Shown here piece by piece: positions 26,168 to 35,787 of a DNA stretch of 64,000 nt (position 1 is its first letter; each line of letters begins with the position of its first letter). Position numbers and translations under genes: made by a program. Below the pieces are notes generated by a model. It did not search any database and was not told the DNA's origin. It worked only from the letters and a program-made list of their open reading frames with translations. The stretch is from Rhizobium tumorigenes (GTDB taxonomy: Bacteria; Pseudomonadota; Alphaproteobacteria; Rhizobiales; Rhizobiaceae): positions 3,339,501 through 3,403,500 of the forward strand of contig NZ_CP117255.1 in NCBI RefSeq assembly GCF_003240565.2, written 5' to 3'.

Positions 26168-28006
26168 ATGGCATTGTCGTTGTCGAAGACGGGTTCGGTT
26201 TTTTTATTGATTTCCTTGCTGGCGTTGCCGGTCGTCTCCCACGCCGAAGATGCCCAGTTCCGGATCGGCACCGCCATTCTCGGCGACCTGAAATACGCCC
26301 CGGGCTTCAAGCATTTCGACTACGTCAATCCCGATGCGCCCAAAGGCGGCGATCTGAAGCTGTCGGCCGAGGGCACCTTCGACACGTTCAACCCGCTGCT
26401 GAAGAAAGGCGAGACGGCCGCAGGGCTCTCGCTGGTCTTCGATACGCTGCTGAAACATTCCAGCGACGAAACTGGCTCAGCGTACGGCTTGCTGGCAGAA
26501 GGCGTCTCCTATCCGGACGATATGTCAAGCGCGACCTTCAGGCTGCGGGCCGAGGCGAAATGGGCCGACGGGACACCGGTAACGCCGGATGACGTGATTT
26601 TCAGCTTCGACAAGGCCAAAGAGTTGGACCCACTGAACATGAGCTACTACGCCCATGTCACGAAGGCTGAAAAAACCGGCGATCGCGACGTGACGTTTTC
26701 GTTCGATGAAAAGAATAATCGTGAACTGCCGCTGATCCTCGGGGAGTTTGCAATCGTCCCGAAACTGTGGTGGCAGGCAAACGGTGCCGATGGAAAGCCG
26801 CGGGACCTCTCACGAACGACGCTCGAACCGGTCATGGGGTCCGGGGCCTACAAGATTGCCGCATTTTCGCCGGGCTCGACGATCCGTTACGAGCTGCGTG
26901 ACGATTATTGGGGCAAGAATCTCCCAGTCAACGTCGGCCAGGACAACTTCCGGACCATCACCTACACCTATTACGGCGACCGCGATGTCGAGTTCGAGGG
27001 TTTCCGCGCCGGCAATGTCGATTACTGGCAGGACAACCAGGCCAGCCGCTGGGCGACCAGCTACAATTTTCCAGCCGCCAAGGACGGCCGCGTCAAGCGG
27101 GAGGATCTCCCCAACCCGCTGCGCGCTGTCGGTATCATGCAGGCATTGGTGCCGAACATAAGGCGCGAGCAGTTCAAGAGCCGATATGTCCGCGAGGCGC
27201 TGAACTACGCCTATGACTTCGAAGAATTGAACCGCACGGTATTCTTCAACCAATACAAGCGGATAAACAGCTATTTCTTCGGCACGGAACTGGCATCTTC
27301 GGGGTTGCCGCAGGGCCGGGAGCTGCAAATCTTGGATGACGTCAGGGACAAGCTATCGCCCACAGTCTTCACCACGCCCTATACAAATCCGGGGAACGGC
27401 GACCCGCAGAAGTTTCGCGACAACCTTCGCCATGCCATCGAACTCTTCAAGCAGGGCGGATATGTCCTGAAGGGTAACCAGATGGTCGATGCCAAGACCG
27501 GCCGGCCCTTTGCATTCGAAATCTTGCTAGTTAGTCCGATGCTGGAAAAGGCTGTGCTGCCCTACGCGCAGAACCTGAAAAAGATCGGTATAGATGTCCG
27601 CGTCCGCACCGTCGACCCGTCGCAATACAGTAACCGCGTCCGAAGCTTCGACTACGACATGATCTGGAATGTCTGGGGCCAGACACTCAGTCCTGGCAAC
27701 GAGCAAGGCGACTTCTGGGGCTCTGCCTCTGCCAATCGACAAGGTTCGCGAAACTACGCCGGCATCGCCGACCCCGCAATCGATGCGCTGATCAGGCAAG
27801 TCGTGCTTGCCAAGAACCGGGAAGAAAAAAATATCGCCACCAGAGCGCTCGACCGGACACTGCTGGCAGGCCACTATGTGATCCCGCTCTACTACGCGTC
27901 TACCGTTCACATAGCCTATTGGGACAAGTTCGACCGGCCCGCAAGCCTGCCGGAATACTCCCTAGGCTTTCCGGACGTCTGGTGGTCGAAGTCGGCCGCA
28001 AAATGA
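26168..28006 (+). CDS. yejA: Peptide ABC transporter substrate-binding protein (YejA type)
   Basis: A 612-residue SBP family 5 protein with a signal peptide cleaved near residue 27 (VVSHA-ED). The mature start FRIGTAILGDLKYAPGFKHFDYVNPDAPKGG is characteristic of YejA, the binding protein of the importer used by microcin C and some oligopeptides. The C-terminus has the WNVWGQTLSPGNEQGDFWGSASA block of the same group. It starts the yej operon; a 181-bp gap with one hairpin separates it from yejB, fitting extra synthesis of the binding protein. Confidence 0.93.
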   Translation: MALSLSKTGSVFLLISLLALPVVSHAEDAQFRIGTAILGDLKYAPGFKHFDYVNPDAPKGGDLKLSAEGTFDTFNPLLKKGETAAGLSLVFDTLLKHSSDETGSAYGLLAEGVSYPDDMSSATFRLRAEAKWADGTPVTPDDVIFSFDKAKELDPLNMSYYAHVTKAEKTGDRDVTFSFDEKNNRELPLILGEFAIVPKLWWQANGADGKPRDLSRTTLEPVMGSGAYKIAAFSPGSTIRYELRDDYWGKNLPVNVGQDNFRTITYTYYGDRDVEFEGFRAGNVDYWQDNQASRWATSYNFPAAKDGRVKREDLPNPLRAVGIMQALVPNIRREQFKSRYVREALNYAYDFEELNRTVFFNQYKRINSYFFGTELASSGLPQGRELQILDDVRDKLSPTVFTTPYTNPGNGDPQKFRDNLRHAIELFKQGGYVLKGNQMVDAKTGRPFAFEILLVSPMLEKAVLPYAQNLKKIGIDVRVRTVDPSQYSNRVRSFDYDMIWNVWGQTLSPGNEQGDFWGSASANRQGSRNYAGIADPAIDALIRQVVLAKNREEKNIATRALDRTLLAGHYVIPLYYASTVHIAYWDKFDRPASLPEYSLGFPDVWWSKSAAK

Positions 28007-28089
28007 GCGGCTCTTGCATTGGCGGAGCGGCTGGGGTCCAAATGGCCCTGACCGAATCAGCAGGATTTATGCTTGGCGATGACGGGTTT

Positions 28090-28110
28090 CGACCGGCGGG
28101 GCGCCGGTCG
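28090..28110 (+). repeat. Stem-loop between yejA and yejB
   Basis: CGACCGGC and its complement form an 8-bp stem with a 5-nt loop in the 181-bp gap. No T-tract follows. Such hairpins behind binding-protein genes often stabilise the upstream mRNA. Confidence 0.35.
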
Positions 28111-28187
28111 CGAAGGGACGATGCCTTGATCGAGATAGCAGCGCAGGACAGTCAGAAAAACGCCGGCAGAACCGGAGTTGTGGGCTG

Positions 28188-29279
28188 ATGGGCGCCTATA
28201 TCCTGCGCCGGCTTCTGCTGATGATCCCGACCGTCATCGGCATCATGGCGATCTCCTTTACCGTCGTGCAATTTGCCCCCGGCGGACCCGTCGAGCAGGT
28301 CGTGGCTCAACTCACCGGACAGAGCGACAGCGCCTCCGACCGCCTCTCCGGCGGTGGCGACCAGATGGCGCAGCAATCCTTCGATGACGGCAATTCCCGC
28401 TATCGCGGCGCGCAGGGGCTTGATCCGGAACTGATCGCCAAATTGGAAAAGCAGTTCGGTTTCGACAAGCCGCCGCTCACCCGCTTCCTCGACATGATGT
28501 GGAACTACATCCGCTTCGATTTCGGCGAAAGTTTCTTCCGCAACACATCGGTGATCGACCTCATCATCGACAAGATGCCGGTGTCGATTTCTCTGGGCCT
28601 CTGGATCATGTTGTTTTCCTACACGATCTCTATCCCGCTCGGCATCCGCAAGGCGGTGAAAGACGGCTCCAGTTTCGACGTCTGGACCTCTGGCATCATC
28701 ATCGTCGGTTATGCAGTCCCGAGCTTCCTGTTCGGCATCCTCTTGATCGTCGTATTTGCCGGCGGCTCGTTCTTCGACTGGTTTCCGCTGCGCGGCCTCG
28801 TCTCCGACAATTTCGCCGATCTTCCCTGGTGGCAGAAGCCGCTCGACTATTTCTGGCACCTGCTGTTGCCGTTGGTTTCGCTGTCGCTCGCTGCCTTTGC
28901 CACGACGACGCTGCTCACCAAGAATTCCTTCATCGAGGAAATCAAGAAGCAATATGTGACGACGGCGCGCGCAAAGGGTCTCACAGAACATCGCGTGCTC
29001 TATGGCCATGTCTTCCGCAACGCCATGCTGATCGTCATTGCCGGTTTTCCCGGCGCCTTTATCTCCGCCTTTTTCACCGGTTCGCTGCTCATCGAAAACA
29101 TATTCTCGCTCGATGGCTTGGGCCGTCTCGGGTACCTCTCCGTCGTCAATCGCGACTATCCGATCGTCTTTGCGACGCTCTATATCTTTTCGCTGATGGG
29201 CCTGTTCGTCGGACTTATTTCCGATCTTCTCTACACCTGGATCGATCCCCGCATCGATTTCGATCGGAGGGATGTCTGA
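28188..29279 (+). CDS. yejB: Peptide/microcin C-type ABC transporter permease
   Basis: A 363-residue inner-membrane permease of the DppB/OppB class. It opens with MGAYILRRLLLMIPTVIGIM, has a long periplasmic loop between the first two membrane helices (residues 35-110) rich in Gly and Ser, and the coupling motif TTARAKGLTEHRVLYGHVFRNA. It pairs with YejE. The stop overlaps the first possible start of yejE. The periplasmic loop length and operon place it in YejB rather than DppB. Confidence 0.93.
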   Translation: MGAYILRRLLLMIPTVIGIMAISFTVVQFAPGGPVEQVVAQLTGQSDSASDRLSGGGDQMAQQSFDDGNSRYRGAQGLDPELIAKLEKQFGFDKPPLTRFLDMMWNYIRFDFGESFFRNTSVIDLIIDKMPVSISLGLWIMLFSYTISIPLGIRKAVKDGSSFDVWTSGIIIVGYAVPSFLFGILLIVVFAGGSFFDWFPLRGLVSDNFADLPWWQKPLDYFWHLLLPLVSLSLAAFATTTLLTKNSFIEEIKKQYVTTARAKGLTEHRVLYGHVFRNAMLIVIAGFPGAFISAFFTGSLLIENIFSLDGLGRLGYLSVVNRDYPIVFATLYIFSLMGLFVGLISDLLYTWIDPRIDFDRRDV

Positions 29280-29280
29280 G

Positions 29281-30429
29281 ATGGATACACCGATCTCCAC
29301 TGCCGCAGCCATTCCCGTCAAGCCGCCGCGCAAGGGCCTGTTGTCGCCGCCGAACCTGCGCCGCTGGGAAAATTTCAAGGCAAACCGGCGCGGCTACTGG
29401 TCGTTCTGGCTGTTCCTGCTGTTGTTCGTTCTCAGCATGGGCGCTGAATTCCTTGCGAACGATCGCCCGATCGTCGCTTCCTACAAAGGCGAGATTCTAT
29501 TTCCGATCTTCGTCAACTATCCGGAGGACAAGTTCGGCGGGTTCCTGGCCCAGACCGACTATCGCTCCTCCTTCATCACAGACGAAATCGAGGCACACGG
29601 CTGGATGCTCTGGCCGCCCATTCGCTATTCCTATCAGACGGTCAATTCCAACATACCGCGTTCGGCGCCGACGCCGCCCTTCTGGCTGATGAGCAAGGAC
29701 GAGCGCTGCGCCGCCTATCCGCAGAAGGCTGCCGATCCCGATTGCCGGCTTGGCAACATGAACTGGCTCGGCACCGACGACCAGGCCCGCGACGTCATGG
29801 CGCGGATGATCTACGGCTTCCGTGTTTCCGTGTTGTTCGGCCTGGCGTTGACCATCTGCTCGGCAATTGTTGGGGTCACGGCTGGCGCCGTCCAGGGCTA
29901 TTTCGGCGGCTGGACCGATCTGCTGCTGCAGCGTTTCATCGAGATCTGGTCGTCGATGCCGGTGCTCTACATCCTGCTGATCATTGCCGCCATCCTGCCG
30001 CCCGGCTTCTTCGTGCTGCTCGGCATCATGCTGCTGTTTTCCTGGGTCGGCTTCGTCGGCATCGTCAGGGCTGAATTCCTGCGCGCCCGCAATTTCGAAT
30101 ATGTCCGGGCCGCCCGCGCGCTCGGCGTCAACAACCGCACCATCATGGTCCGCCACCTGTTGCCGAACGCGATGGTGGCGACGTTGACCTTCCTGCCCTT
30201 TATTCTCTCCGGCTCGATCACGACGCTCACGTCACTCGATTTCCTCGGCTTCGGCATGCCGCCCGGTTCGCCGTCGCTCGGCGAAATGATCGCGCAGGGC
30301 AAATCCAACCTCCAGGCCCCGTGGCTCGGCCTGACGGCTTTCTTCACGATGTCGATCATGCTGTCATTGCTGATCTTCGTCGGCGAGGCCGTGCGCGATG
30401 CCTTCGATCCGAGGAAGACGTTCAGGTGA
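29281..30429 (+). CDS. yejE: Peptide/microcin C-type ABC transporter permease
   Basis: A 382-residue permease of the DppC class with the cytoplasmic N-terminal region and first-helix block (RRWENFKANRRGYWSFWLFLLLF) and large periplasmic domain typical of YejE. The coupling loop ARNFEYVRAARALGVNNRTIMVRHLLPNA is present. GGAGG at 29266-29270 is 10 bases before ATG 29281 but only one base before ATG 29272, so I take 29281. It is normally followed by yejF; here a two-gene toxin-antitoxin-like cassette intervenes. Confidence 0.92.
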   Translation: MDTPISTAAAIPVKPPRKGLLSPPNLRRWENFKANRRGYWSFWLFLLLFVLSMGAEFLANDRPIVASYKGEILFPIFVNYPEDKFGGFLAQTDYRSSFITDEIEAHGWMLWPPIRYSYQTVNSNIPRSAPTPPFWLMSKDERCAAYPQKAADPDCRLGNMNWLGTDDQARDVMARMIYGFRVSVLFGLALTICSAIVGVTAGAVQGYFGGWTDLLLQRFIEIWSSMPVLYILLIIAAILPPGFFVLLGIMLLFSWVGFVGIVRAEFLRARNFEYVRAARALGVNNRTIMVRHLLPNAMVATLTFLPFILSGSITTLTSLDFLGFGMPPGSPSLGEMIAQGKSNLQAPWLGLTAFFTMSIMLSLLIFVGEAVRDAFDPRKTFR

Positions 30430-30499
30430 AGGCTTGGGCTCGCATTTGCACCAATGAAATTGTAGAGTTGGGTAACGCGCTGGATCGGATGATGTCGCC

Positions 30500-30793
30500 A
30501 TGAACAAGATCGTGCTGGAACACTATCCTTTATCGAAACTGCCGGATGATATGCGGCGAGGATTGGACGAGTCCGCAACCGTTAAGGTCGTCATAGAGCA
30601 GGATGCAGATCAGTCAGAGACCGAGCGCTGGCCTGGATTCGCACATCTTCCAAAATTGGATATCGAACCGTCATCGATTGAACAAATTCTCGAAGATATC
30701 GAGAAATTTAGAAAGACGAATCCGTCGACAGTCTCCACTGCTGAAGCCGTTGCGAGAATACGAGAGCTACGCGACGAATGGGACGATGAATGA
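30500..30793 (+). CDS. Putative antitoxin partner of the PIN protein
   Basis: A 97-residue, strongly acidic small protein with no domain I recognise. Its C-terminal half is predicted helical (IEQILEDIEKFRKTN...AEAVARIRELRDEWDDE), as in the toxin-wrapping part of many VapB/Phd-like antitoxins. The N-terminal 35 residues could form a short beta/helix DNA-binding segment. Its stop overlaps the PIN gene start as ATGA, the usual antitoxin-first order. The segment is visibly richer in A+T than the yej genes on either side, suggesting acquisition. The antitoxin call rests on position and composition, not on a recognised fold. Confidence 0.6.
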   Translation: MNKIVLEHYPLSKLPDDMRRGLDESATVKVVIEQDADQSETERWPGFAHLPKLDIEPSSIEQILEDIEKFRKTNPSTVSTAEAVARIRELRDEWDDE

Positions 30794-31293
30794 CCCGGCC
30801 CGCTCGGGTATATCTCGACAAGAATATATTTATCGCGCTCGTGGAGCAGGAAGGACTCGTTCCCAGCTTGTTGCGGGCATTGATCAGGAGCAAGCCGGAC
30901 ACGCTCAAGCCTTATTTCGCGACCAGCGAATTGACGTTTTCTGAGCTCGTCGTGAGGCCGTATAGGGATCGTGATGAACGCTCAATCCTCACTTACAATG
31001 CTATGCTAGTCACAAGCAGTTGGCTGGAGGTCGGACCAGTCGATCGGTCGGTTTTACGTTACGCGGCTATCCTGAGGGCTGACCACAAGCATCTGAAACT
31101 TCCGGACGCCATACATATTTCGACTGCTATGGGCTGCGGTTGTTCGCATTTGCTGACCGCAGACTTGGGTATCCGAAGCGAATACGAACTATCCCATGAC
31201 CAACATGGAACTCTCATAGGGCCGATTTCTACGTCAGTCCTACGCCCGGACGAACCCACCTTGACATCCCTCCTGCAAAGCCTGGCCTCATGA
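30790..31293 (+). CDS. PIN-domain protein, VapC-like toxin candidate
   Basis: A 167-residue PIN-fold protein. The acidic metal-binding residues expected of a PIN ribonuclease are visible: Asp10 in VYLDKNIF, Glu47 or Glu52 in SELTFSE, Asp106 in LKLPDAIHIS and Asp125 in LLTADLGI. Such proteins cleave tRNA or other RNA and are held in check by a cognate antitoxin. It overlaps the upstream acidic small gene by ATGA, and its own stop overlaps the yejF start by ATGA. Toxin and transporter ATPase translation are therefore coupled, which is unusual. Length is slightly above typical VapC. Confidence 0.8.
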   Translation: MTRPARVYLDKNIFIALVEQEGLVPSLLRALIRSKPDTLKPYFATSELTFSELVVRPYRDRDERSILTYNAMLVTSSWLEVGPVDRSVLRYAAILRADHKHLKLPDAIHISTAMGCGCSHLLTADLGIRSEYELSHDQHGTLIGPISTSVLRPDEPTLTSLLQSLAS

Positions 31294-32918
31294 CCGAACC
31301 GCTCCTGTCCGTCCGCAATCTCTCCGTCGCTTTCCATCAGGGCGGACGAACCACGACGGCCGTCGATGGCATATCCTTCGATATCCGGAAGGGCGAGGTG
31401 CTGGCGCTGGTCGGGGAATCGGGCTCCGGCAAGTCGGTCTCGGCCAATTCGATATTGCGGTTGCTGCCCTACCCGTCGGCCAGCCACCCCTCCGGAGAGA
31501 TCCTGTTCAAGGGCGTGGATCTTCTGAAAGCCACGGACAACCAGCTGCGCTCTGTGCGTGGCAACGACATCACCATGATCTTCCAGGAGCCGATGACGTC
31601 GCTCAATCCGCTGCATTCGATCGAGAAGCAGATCGGCGAGGTTCTAGCACTTCACCAGGGTCTGACGGGGCAGGCAGCCCGCGTCCGCATTCTAGAATTG
31701 CTCGATCAGGTCGGCATTCGCGATGCCGAAAAGCGGCTGAAAGCCTACCCTCATGAGTTATCCGGTGGCCAGCGCCAGCGCGTGATGATCGCCATGGCGC
31801 TCGCCAATCGACCGGAACTACTGATCGCCGACGAGCCGACGACTGCGCTCGACGTCACCGTCCAGGCGCAGATTCTAAAGCTGCTGCGCGATCTCAAGGG
31901 GCAGCACGGCATGTCGATGCTGTTCATCACCCACGACCTCGGCATTGTCCGAAAGTTTGCCGATCGGGTCTGCGTGATGACCAACGGGCAGATCGTCGAA
32001 ACCGGGAGTGTCGAAGATGTCTTCAGCCGCCCGCAGCATGACTATACGCGCCATCTTCTGGCAGCCGAGCCGCGCGGCGAGCCGCCTTTGGCAGATGCCA
32101 GCAAGCCGGTGGTCATGCAGGGGTCGGATATCCGGGTCTGGTTTCCGATCAAGTCAGGGCTGATGCGCAAGGTCGTCGATCACGTCAAGGCGGTGGATGG
32201 CATCGACCTGACCTTGCGCGCCGGCCAGACGCTGGGTGTTGTCGGCGAATCCGGTTCCGGCAAGACGACGCTCGGCCTGGCGCTGGCGCGGCTGATCTCC
32301 TCGAAGGGTCGTATCAGCTTCGTCGGTCGTGATATCGAGGCCTATTCCTTCACAGAGATGCGACCGCTGCGCAACCAGTTGCAGGTCGTCTTCCAGGATC
32401 CCTATGGCTCGCTCAGTCCGCGCATGTCGGTCGGCGACATCATCGCCGAGGGATTGAAGGTGCATGAGCGCGGCCTCAGCGCCGATGAACGGGATCAGCG
32501 CGTCTGCTGGGCGTTGGAGGAGGTCGGTCTCGACCCGCTAACCCGCTGGCGTTTCCCGCACGAGTTTTCCGGCGGACAGCGGCAACGCATCGCCATCGCC
32601 CGTGCGATGGTGCTGAAGCCCCGCTTCGTCATGCTGGACGAACCGACATCGGCACTCGACATGAGCGTCCAGGCCCAGGTGGTCGATCTCCTGCGCGATC
32701 TCCAGCGCAAGCACGACCTGGCTTACCTGTTCATCAGCCATGATCTGAAGGTGGTCAAGGCGCTGGCCAACGATCTCATCGTCATGCGCTTCGGCAAGGT
32801 GGTGGAGCAGGGCCCATCGGCGGATGTATTCCGCAATCCGCAGCACGAATATACACGTGCGCTACTCGCCGCTGCATTCGATATCGAGGCTGTGCCGACG
32901 CCAGCTTTGCAGCACTAG
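31290..32918 (+). CDS. yejF: Peptide/microcin C-type ABC transporter, double ATPase
   Basis: A 542-residue fusion of two ABC ATPase domains. The first has Walker [11 protein letters not shown] near residue 43 and signature [15 protein letters not shown]. The second has [10 protein letters not shown] near 325 and signature [15 protein letters not shown]. Each is followed by an oligopeptide-ATPase helical linker. It energises YejB/YejE. The ATG at 31290 overlaps the stop of the PIN gene, so here translation of yejF depends partly on the inserted pair. Confidence 0.94.
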   Translation: MTEPLLSVRNLSVAFHQGGRTTTAVDGISFDIRKGEVLALVGESGSGKSVSANSILRLLPYPSASHPSGEILFKGVDLLKATDNQLRSVRGNDITMIFQEPMTSLNPLHSIEKQIGEVLALHQGLTGQAARVRILELLDQVGIRDAEKRLKAYPHELSGGQRQRVMIAMALANRPELLIADEPTTALDVTVQAQILKLLRDLKGQHGMSMLFITHDLGIVRKFADRVCVMTNGQIVETGSVEDVFSRPQHDYTRHLLAAEPRGEPPLADASKPVVMQGSDIRVWFPIKSGLMRKVVDHVKAVDGIDLTLRAGQTLGVVGESGSGKTTLGLALARLISSKGRISFVGRDIEAYSFTEMRPLRNQLQVVFQDPYGSLSPRMSVGDIIAEGLKVHERGLSADERDQRVCWALEEVGLDPLTRWRFPHEFSGGQRQRIAIARAMVLKPRFVMLDEPTSALDMSVQAQVVDLLRDLQRKHDLAYLFISHDLKVVKALANDLIVMRFGKVVEQGPSADVFRNPQHEYTRALLAAAFDIEAVPTPALQH

Positions 32919-32941
32919 GTCCGGCCGATACTTGAGCGGGC

Positions 32942-32966
32942 GGAACCTTCGGCAGTAACGTCCGTT
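32942..32966 (+). promoter_or_regulatory. EcfG-type general stress promoter
   Basis: GGAAC, a 16-bp spacer and CGTT match the alphaproteobacterial EcfG/PhyR consensus (GGAAC-N16/17-CGTT) exactly. The site is 57 bp upstream of the small membrane protein gene at 33024. Confidence 0.65.
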
Positions 32967-33023
32967 TTCAGTTGTTAGCGGCAGCGCAGGGCAACAGCGC
33001 TTCGTCAACTGAAGGAGGAGAGA

Positions 33024-33278
33024 ATGACAAGCATTGATCCAAAAAACCGCTGGCAGGAGCCGGGGGGCTCAAGCGTGCCCGAAGGCGGGCTTCCCGCCAC
33101 TAAGGCGCGGCAGGGCCGCGCCGGGCGCCGGGTCCTGACTGTTCTCGTCGCAGCTCTCGTCCTCTCCTTCATCGTATGGATCCCCGTCGAAATCTGGGGC
33201 AGCCACAAGGCGCAACAGGCATCTCCCACCACGACAACAGAAACTCAGCCCACTGCACCGGCTAAGCCGGCACCGTAG
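33024..33278 (+). CDS. Small single-pass membrane protein, stress-type promoter
   Basis: An 84-residue protein with no recognised family. The first 35 residues are polar and basic (GRAGRR just before the membrane). One membrane helix lies at about 37-58 (VLTVLVAALVLSFIVWIPVEIW), and the tail is Thr/Pro/Ala rich, probably periplasmic. The ribosome site GGAGGAGAGA before ATG is unusually strong. The exact GGAAC-N16-CGTT promoter upstream suggests induction by general stress. I cannot assign a function. Confidence 0.8.
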   Translation: MTSIDPKNRWQEPGGSSVPEGGLPATKARQGRAGRRVLTVLVAALVLSFIVWIPVEIWGSHKAQQASPTTTTETQPTAPAKPAP

Positions 33279-33360
33279 CCGCACGACGAGCTGGAAATTG
33301 CCACGAGTTGGTTGGTAAAAATGTCGGCAGCTCTGCTCGCGAAAAATCGGCAGGGCACTA

Positions 33361-33418
33361 ATTCTTATCAATCTTTGTCCGGCGACTGGACTCTTCCGCA
33401 TCATTTTTTGATAAGAAT
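33361..33418. repeat. Inverted repeat in the pncB leader
   Basis: ATTCTTATCA (33361-33370) and its exact complement TGATAAGAAT (33409-33418) are 38 bp apart, 80 bp before pncB. They could pair in the leader RNA or be two operator half-sites. They do not match the NAD-linked regulator sites I know. Confidence 0.5.
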
Positions 33419-33498
33419 AGCCGCGATCCCCACCTGCTTTGCTTTAGGCCTGCAGCGGGGACGTGCAGAGCAGCATGCAGTGATACGGGACGAGCAGC

Positions 33499-34803
33499 AT
33501 GACCAAGACGGATATCGCCAACCGCGTCTACAATCACGCCTGGAAACTCGATCCGATCATCCGTAGCTTGATCGATACCGACTTTTACAAGTTGCTGATG
33601 CTGCAGATGATCTGGAAGCTTTATCCGGATGTCGACGCCACGTTTTCGCTCATCAACCGTACCCGCACGGTGCGCCTCGCCGACGAGATCGATGAGAACG
33701 ATCTGCGTGAGCAGCTCGATCATGCGCGCACCCTGCGCCTCTCCAAGAAGGAGATGATCTGGCTCGCTGGTAACTCGTTCTACGGTCGCGCGCAGATTTT
33801 CGAGCCCGAATTTCTGACCTGGCTCTCGCACTTTCAGCTCCCTGAGTATGAGCTGACGAAAAAGGACGGCCAGTATGTGCTGAATTTCCACGGTTCGTGG
33901 AAAGAGACGACGATGTGGGAAATCCCGGCACTCGCCATCATCAACGAACTGCGCTCGCGCGCAGCCATGAAGGCGCTCGGGCCCTTCACGCTCGATGTCC
34001 TCTACGCGCGCGCCAAGGCCAAGATGTGGGGCAAGGTCGAGCGGCTGCGCGAGTTGCCAAACCTGCGGATTTCCGACTTCGGGACGCGGCGGCGTCACAG
34101 CTTCCTGTGGCAGCGTTGGTGTGTCGAGGCATTGAAGGAAGGTGTGGGGCAGGCCTTTACCGGCACCAGCAACGTGCTTCTCGCTATGGACTCGGACCTG
34201 GAAGCCGTTGGCACAAACGCCCACGAATTGCCGATGGTAGCGGCAGCACTCGCGCAAACCGACCAGGAATTGGCCAATGCGCCTTACAAGGTGCTGCGCG
34301 ACTGGAACCGGCTCTACGGCGGAAATCTTCTGATTGTCCTTCCCGATGCCTTCGGCACGGCTGCATTCCTCCGCGATGCCCCGGAATGGGTGGCCGACTG
34401 GACGGGCTTCCGCCCCGATAGCGCCCCTCCCATCGAAGGCGGCGAGAAGATTATTGCCTGGTGGGAGAAGATGGGCCGCGATCCCAGACAGAAGCTGCTG
34501 ATTTTTTCCGACGGCATGGATGTCGATGCCATCATCGACACCTATCGCCATTTCGATGGACGGGCGCGCATGGGCTTTGGTTGGGGCACCAACCTCACAA
34601 ACGACTTCGCCGGCTGCGCCCCGACAGAGATCCGCGGCCTTGCGCCCATTTCTGTCGTCTGCAAGGTGATCGAGGCCAATGGCCGCCCCGCCGTCAAACT
34701 CTCCGACAATCCGCAAAAGGCGACCGGCGAACCTTCCGAAGTCGAGAGATACCTGAAATTCTTCGGGACTGAGGAGAGGGTCGAGCAGCCGGTTCTCGTC
34801 TGA
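33499..34803 (+). CDS. pncB: Nicotinate phosphoribosyltransferase
   Basis: A 434-residue enzyme of the NAD salvage pathway that joins nicotinate and PRPP, helped by ATP hydrolysis. The autophosphorylated histidine lies in [15 protein letters not shown] near residue 195. Other family segments are [27 protein letters not shown] and the phosphate-binding [15 protein letters not shown] and [12 protein letters not shown]. It is a single gene converging on the SDR at 34806 with only 2 bp between stops and no terminator. Its leader has an inverted repeat that may control it. Confidence 0.95.
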   Translation: MTKTDIANRVYNHAWKLDPIIRSLIDTDFYKLLMLQMIWKLYPDVDATFSLINRTRTVRLADEIDENDLREQLDHARTLRLSKKEMIWLAGNSFYGRAQIFEPEFLTWLSHFQLPEYELTKKDGQYVLNFHGSWKETTMWEIPALAIINELRSRAAMKALGPFTLDVLYARAKAKMWGKVERLRELPNLRISDFGTRRRHSFLWQRWCVEALKEGVGQAFTGTSNVLLAMDSDLEAVGTNAHELPMVAAALAQTDQELANAPYKVLRDWNRLYGGNLLIVLPDAFGTAAFLRDAPEWVADWTGFRPDSAPPIEGGEKIIAWWEKMGRDPRQKLLIFSDGMDVDAIIDTYRHFDGRARMGFGWGTNLTNDFAGCAPTEIRGLAPISVVCKVIEANGRPAVKLSDNPQKATGEPSEVERYLKFFGTEERVEQPVLV

Positions 34804-34805
34804 AG

Positions 34806-35573
34806 CTACATGGCTGTAAAGCCGTTGTCGACGAACAGATGGGCGCCATTGACGAAGTTGGAGTCGTCGCTCGCAAGGTATAGCGCTGCCCGCGCGACGT
34901 CCTCTGGCTCGCCGATGCGGCCCTGCTGGGCGGCGATCGCCGCATCCGAGACATCGACGCCGAGGGCCTGCAATTCTGCAACTTCCTTCAAGCCATGCGG
35001 CGTGCGGATGAAGCCGGGGCAAACAGCATTGCAGCGGATATTTCGGTCGCGAAACTCCACGGCGATCGCTCGTGCAAACATGTGCACAGCTCCCTTCGTG
35101 GTGTCGTAGAGCACCTCCATGGGCGTTGCTGCCACGGCAGAAATCGAGGAGGTGCAGACGATGGAGCCGCCGCCGGCTGCGAGCATCTGCGGCAGCACGG
35201 CTTTCGTCATCAGAAACATCGAGCGGACGTTGACGGCGTGCAGCCATTCCCAGTCATCGAGCGTCGTTTCCAGAAACGGTTTGATGACGATGGTGCCGGC
35301 GTGGTTGAAGAGGACTGTCGTCGGCCCAAAGGCTTTTTCAACGGCTGCGACGGCAGCGTCGACCTCTGCCTCCTGCGAGACGTCGGCGGTCCAGTGATCC
35401 GCGATGCCTCCCTGTCTCCGGATATCCGCGACCGTTGCGGCTGCCGCATCGCGATTGCGGTCTATGATCGCCACCTTGGCGCCCTCTGCAGCAAAAAGCC
35501 GGGAGGATGCACCGCCCATGCCGGTCGCGCCTCCCGAAATGATCGCAACCTTGTCCTTGAGCCTGCCCGCCAT
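34806..35573 (-). CDS. SDR-family oxidoreductase
   Basis: A 255-residue classical short-chain dehydrogenase/reductase. The cofactor motif GGATGMGGASS begins near residue 13, a variant NHAG replaces the usual NNAG near 88, and the catalytic YDTTK is near 156. The C-terminal half has the family NVRSMFLMTKAVLPQML and RCNAVCPGFIRTPHG blocks. Asp36 region (IIDRNRDAAAA) suggests NAD rather than NADP. ATG 35573 follows GGAGAG; the frame continues to 35723 without a ribosome site. Substrate unknown; it stands alone. Confidence 0.9.
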   Translation of the reverse strand: MAGRLKDKVAIISGGATGMGGASSRLFAAEGAKVAIIDRNRDAAAATVADIRRQGGIADHWTADVSQEAEVDAAVAAVEKAFGPTTVLFNHAGTIVIKPFLETTLDDWEWLHAVNVRSMFLMTKAVLPQMLAAGGGSIVCTSSISAVAATPMEVLYDTTKGAVHMFARAIAVEFRDRNIRCNAVCPGFIRTPHGLKEVAELQALGVDVSDAAIAAQQGRIGEPEDVARAALYLASDDSNFVNGAHLFVDNGFTAM

Positions 35574-35758
35574 TCTTGCTCTCCAGTATCCGACATCATC
35601 CGAGATGACTACGATAGTGATCCTGCCTCGCTTGGCAATGCAATCGAACGCGGGAGATAGGGTATTCGCTACGATATCCGGGTGGCGCGTTGCAGCCCGA
35701 TTAGAGCCAATCGCTAAGCGCATAACGCATAGCTGCCCTGCGATTTTCTGCCTAGGTT

Positions 35759-35787
35759 TTGAGCAAAAATATCGGTACAGTTATTTT
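35759..35787 (+). promoter_or_regulatory. Sigma-70-like promoter of the hairpin array RNA
   Basis: TTGAGC, a 17-bp spacer and TATTTT lie just before the first hairpin of the CCTCCTCCC array. RNA would start near 35793, inside or at the first stem. Confidence 0.55.

Noticed and set aside
28152..29378. 408-codon open frame opposite yejB
   Set aside because: The composition is that of a high-GC antisense shadow (Asp/Glu/Arg rich), with no ribosome site; yejB is unambiguous.
33358..35247. 629-codon open frame on the minus strand opposite pncB
   Set aside because: It is antisense to pncB and the SDR, has Arg/Gly/Ala-biased composition and no domain; the sense genes have clear motifs and ribosome sites.
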